Positions 5,827 through 7,193 of a stretch of DNA of 7,193 nt are shown piece by piece. Every line of letters starts with the position of its first letter. Position 1 is the first letter of the stretch. Origin of the DNA: Desulfurococcales archaeon (GTDB taxonomy: Archaea > Thermoproteota > Thermoprotei_A > Sulfolobales > NBVN01). The stretch is taken from positions 1 to 7,193 of the forward strand of contig JAGHCP010000096.1 in assembly GCA_021160415.1 (NCBI GenBank). Reading direction: 5' to 3'. The notes beneath the pieces were generated by a model, which worked only from the letters and a program-made list of their open reading frames with translations, ran no database searches and was not told the DNA's origin. A program made the position numbers and the translations under genes.

Positions 5827-6228
5827 CTACCCTTTCCTTGGGTCATAGACGCTAAGCAACTTCTGGAAAAGTTCCGGGTACTTAACGCTGAACATATCTA
5901 CAAATCTTACCTCTCTTTCCCTAACCCTCGGGTGTCTCCTCCGCTTATCGGGATACATTAAGGGTATGCCGTCAATTATGGGATACCATCTACCGCAATT
6001 TGGACATATAAGCACTCCGTACTTCACCTCAGTCTCCAAGCATTCTTCGCAAGGCGGCGGGGTCTTAAGTTCCTTAACGGGCTTACGCAAGTATGCGCAG
6101 TACGTGTCGCAGAATGGAGACTCAACGCTGAACTTTCTTTTCTCCTTCACAGACTCAAACACCTTCAGTTCCAAAGGGAAGTGCTTACACATAGGGCACG
6201 CTAAGAGATTGAGGAGTGCGTACCTCAT
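5827..6228 (-). CDS. trm112: Trm112-like zinc protein, probable methyltransferase activator
   Basis: A 133-residue protein whose ends match the Trm112 family: MRYALLNLLACPMCKHFPLEL at the start and ICPNCGRWYPIIDGIPLMYPD at 74-94. Trm112 binds and stabilises several methyltransferases acting on tRNA, rRNA or release factor in eukaryotes and archaea. C11, C14, C75 and C78 form the expected zinc site. The segment between them is long and carries four further cysteines, C40, C44, C60 and C63, which could hold a second metal. The C-terminal 35 residues are rich in arginine and then helical. Its ATG overlaps the TGA of the mutase gene upstream (ATGA, 4 bp), and its ribosome site AGGTG is built from the last codons of that gene, so translation is probably coupled. 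A more distant Trm112-fold protein of other function is possible. Confidence 0.85.
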   Translation of the reverse strand: MRYALLNLLACPMCKHFPLELKVFESVKEKRKFSVESPFCDTYCAYLRKPVKELKTPPPCEECLETEVKYGVLICPNCGRWYPIIDGIPLMYPDKRRRHPRVREREVRFVDMFSVKYPELFQKLLSVYDPRKG

Positions 6229-7193
6229 CCCAACACCTGCTTAACTATACTTACCACAGAGTTAAGTAGTTTCTCAGCTTCTTCCTTACTTCCTGCTTCC
6301 ACGAACACCCTGAGAATTGGTTCAGTCCCTGAAGGCCTAACTAGGAACCAATATCCCTCACCAATGATCTTAATACCATCGACGTCTACAGCCCTGCCCG
6401 AGCTGAATGCTTTACGTAGCTCCTCATATAGCAGACCCAGCCTTTCCCTCCCCCTTAAAGGTAGTTTCGTCTTGATTAAATGCCTCCTAGGCAACGAATT
6501 GGCAGCATCTCTTAGAGAAATCCCCTCAGTTGCAAGGAACTCCAACATTAAAGCCGCAGACATGGCTCCGTCCCGGACGAATTGGTGGGGAGGGTACATG
6601 AAACCCCCGTTCTCTTCGAAGCCTGCCATGGCGCCATGACGTAGCATTTCCCTCGCAATAGTCACGCTACCCACTTTTGTCCAGACGACCTCCACACCCA
6701 GCCCCCTCAGGTAATCCTCGACGATGGTCGATGAGGAGACTGCAGTGTAAACCTTACGAGGTGTTCTGTCTTTTCTATTCCTTGCTATATGGCTACAGAG
6801 AAGAACAGCTGTCCTATCCCCTGGGAGGACCTCCCCTTCATTATCGACAAAAACAGCTCTGTCAGCATCCCCGTCGTGGGCAACCCCCAAGTCAGCGTTC
6901 ACCACTCTAACAGTCCTTGACAGCATACCGAGGGATTCCGGTGTGGGTTCGGGCGTCCTTGCAGGGACGTGAGTTATCTCCGAATTTATAGTTGCCACCT
7001 TAACCCCCAATCTCCTCAGAAGTTGCGGAGTAGTTAGAGAGCCGACATTATTAGCTGGATCAACGACAACTTTAAATCTCCTCGAGCGTATCCTCTCCAC
7101 ATCAACAAGCTTCAGCACTCCCTCAACGTAAAACTCCCTTACGTCATTAACACTTACCACATCCCTCCCCAACGCGCTCCACTCACCATATGA
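6225..7193 (-). CDS. Phosphomannomutase/phosphoglucomutase-family enzyme, 5' part outside the window
   Basis: The C-terminal 322 residues of an alpha-D-phosphohexomutase. The frame is open through the window edge at 7193, so the TTG near 7172 is internal, not a start. Family members have about 455 residues; the missing 130 or so would include the catalytic phosphoserine loop of domain 1. Numbered from the edge: VVDPANNVGS (42-51), the metal-binding loop HDGDADR (106-112), the sugar-binding loop FEENGGF (192-198) and the phosphate-binding loop RPSGTEPILR (286-295), covering domains 2, 3 and 4. In archaea the family makes mannose 1-phosphate, glucose 1-phosphate or glucosamine 1-phosphate for glycans and nucleotide sugars, and several members are bifunctional; the substrate cannot be fixed from this part. 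It is the upstream partner of the Trm112-like gene, with a 4-bp ATGA overlap. Confidence 0.95.
   Translation of the reverse strand, partial: SYGEWSALGRDVVSVNDVREFYVEGVLKLVDVERIRSRRFKVVVDPANNVGSLTTPQLLRRLGVKVATINSEITHVPARTPEPTPESLGMLSRTVRVVNADLGVAHDGDADRAVFVDNEGEVLPGDRTAVLLCSHIARNRKDRTPRKVYTAVSSSTIVEDYLRGLGVEVVWTKVGSVTIAREMLRHGAMAGFEENGGFMYPPHQFVRDGAMSAALMLEFLATEGISLRDAANSLPRRHLIKTKLPLRGRERLGLLYEELRKAFSSGRAVDVDGIKIIGEGYWFLVRPSGTEPILRVFVEAGSKEEAEKLLNSVVSIVKQVLG

Noticed and set aside
6225..7172. The mutase read as a complete 315-residue protein starting at TTG 7172.
   Set aside because: The frame continues to the window edge, no ribosome site precedes that TTG, and the family needs an N-terminal domain with the catalytic serine; the gene is cut by the window, not truncated.
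1..7193. CRISPR arrays, tRNA genes, insertion sequences, toxin-antitoxin pairs or defence genes.
   Set aside because: No regularly spaced repeats, no cloverleaf with TTCRA-type loop, no transposase motifs and no defence-type domains were seen on either strand; the DNA is almost fully occupied by housekeeping genes.

Overview
The window looks like a compact stretch of a thermophilic crenarchaeal (Thermoproteota) chromosome. The evidence is the gene set: the chromatin protein Alba, a full-length TIP49/RuvB-like AAA+ ATPase with its OB-fold insertion, an archaeal XPB helicase, a Trm112-like zinc protein, an archaeal phosphomannomutase-type enzyme and a stand-alone 3-hexulose-6-phosphate synthase. 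GTG and TTG starts, GGTG-type Shine-Dalgarno sites and TTTAAA-like promoter boxes also fit. Nothing looks bacterial, viral or recently acquired, and I see no tRNA, rRNA, CRISPR array or insertion sequence. I cannot name the genus from the sequence alone.

Layout. From the left: the 3' end of a plus-strand gene, possibly thioredoxin-like, overlaps tail to tail with an XPB helicase gene on the minus strand. XPB is the second gene of a two-gene minus-strand operon led by a 113-residue protein of unknown function. A 177-bp divergent promoter region separates that operon from Alba on the plus strand. Alba is followed by a T-run and an inverted repeat, then by hexulose-phosphate synthase and a small membrane-anchored protein, all on the plus strand. 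TIP49 lies on the minus strand, overlapping the small membrane protein by 11 bp at their 3' ends. A 100-bp divergent region holding a 16-bp dyad next to a symmetric TATA-like box separates TIP49 from a plus-strand winged-helix protein with an arginine-rich tail. The window ends with a minus-strand operon of a phosphomannomutase-family enzyme (5' part outside the window) and a Trm112-like protein, joined by a 4-bp ATGA overlap.

How the genes relate. Several products act on DNA or chromatin: XPB (DNA opening or repair), Alba (chromosome coating), TIP49 (AAA+ remodelling ATPase) and the winged-helix protein. This may be functional clustering or simply dense packing of housekeeping genes. The hexulose-phosphate synthase probably supplies pentose phosphate by running the ribulose monophosphate route in reverse, as known in archaea that lack the oxidative pentose pathway. 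The sugar-phosphate mutase feeds nucleotide-sugar synthesis, and the Trm112-like protein probably activates RNA or protein methyltransferases.

I do not see a clear undescribed system. The points most worth a second look are the dyad in the TIP49/winged-helix divergent promoter, the DDAH Walker B of TIP49, the extra four cysteines in the Trm112-like protein, the unknown protein coupled to XPB, and the inverted repeat between Alba and the synthase.
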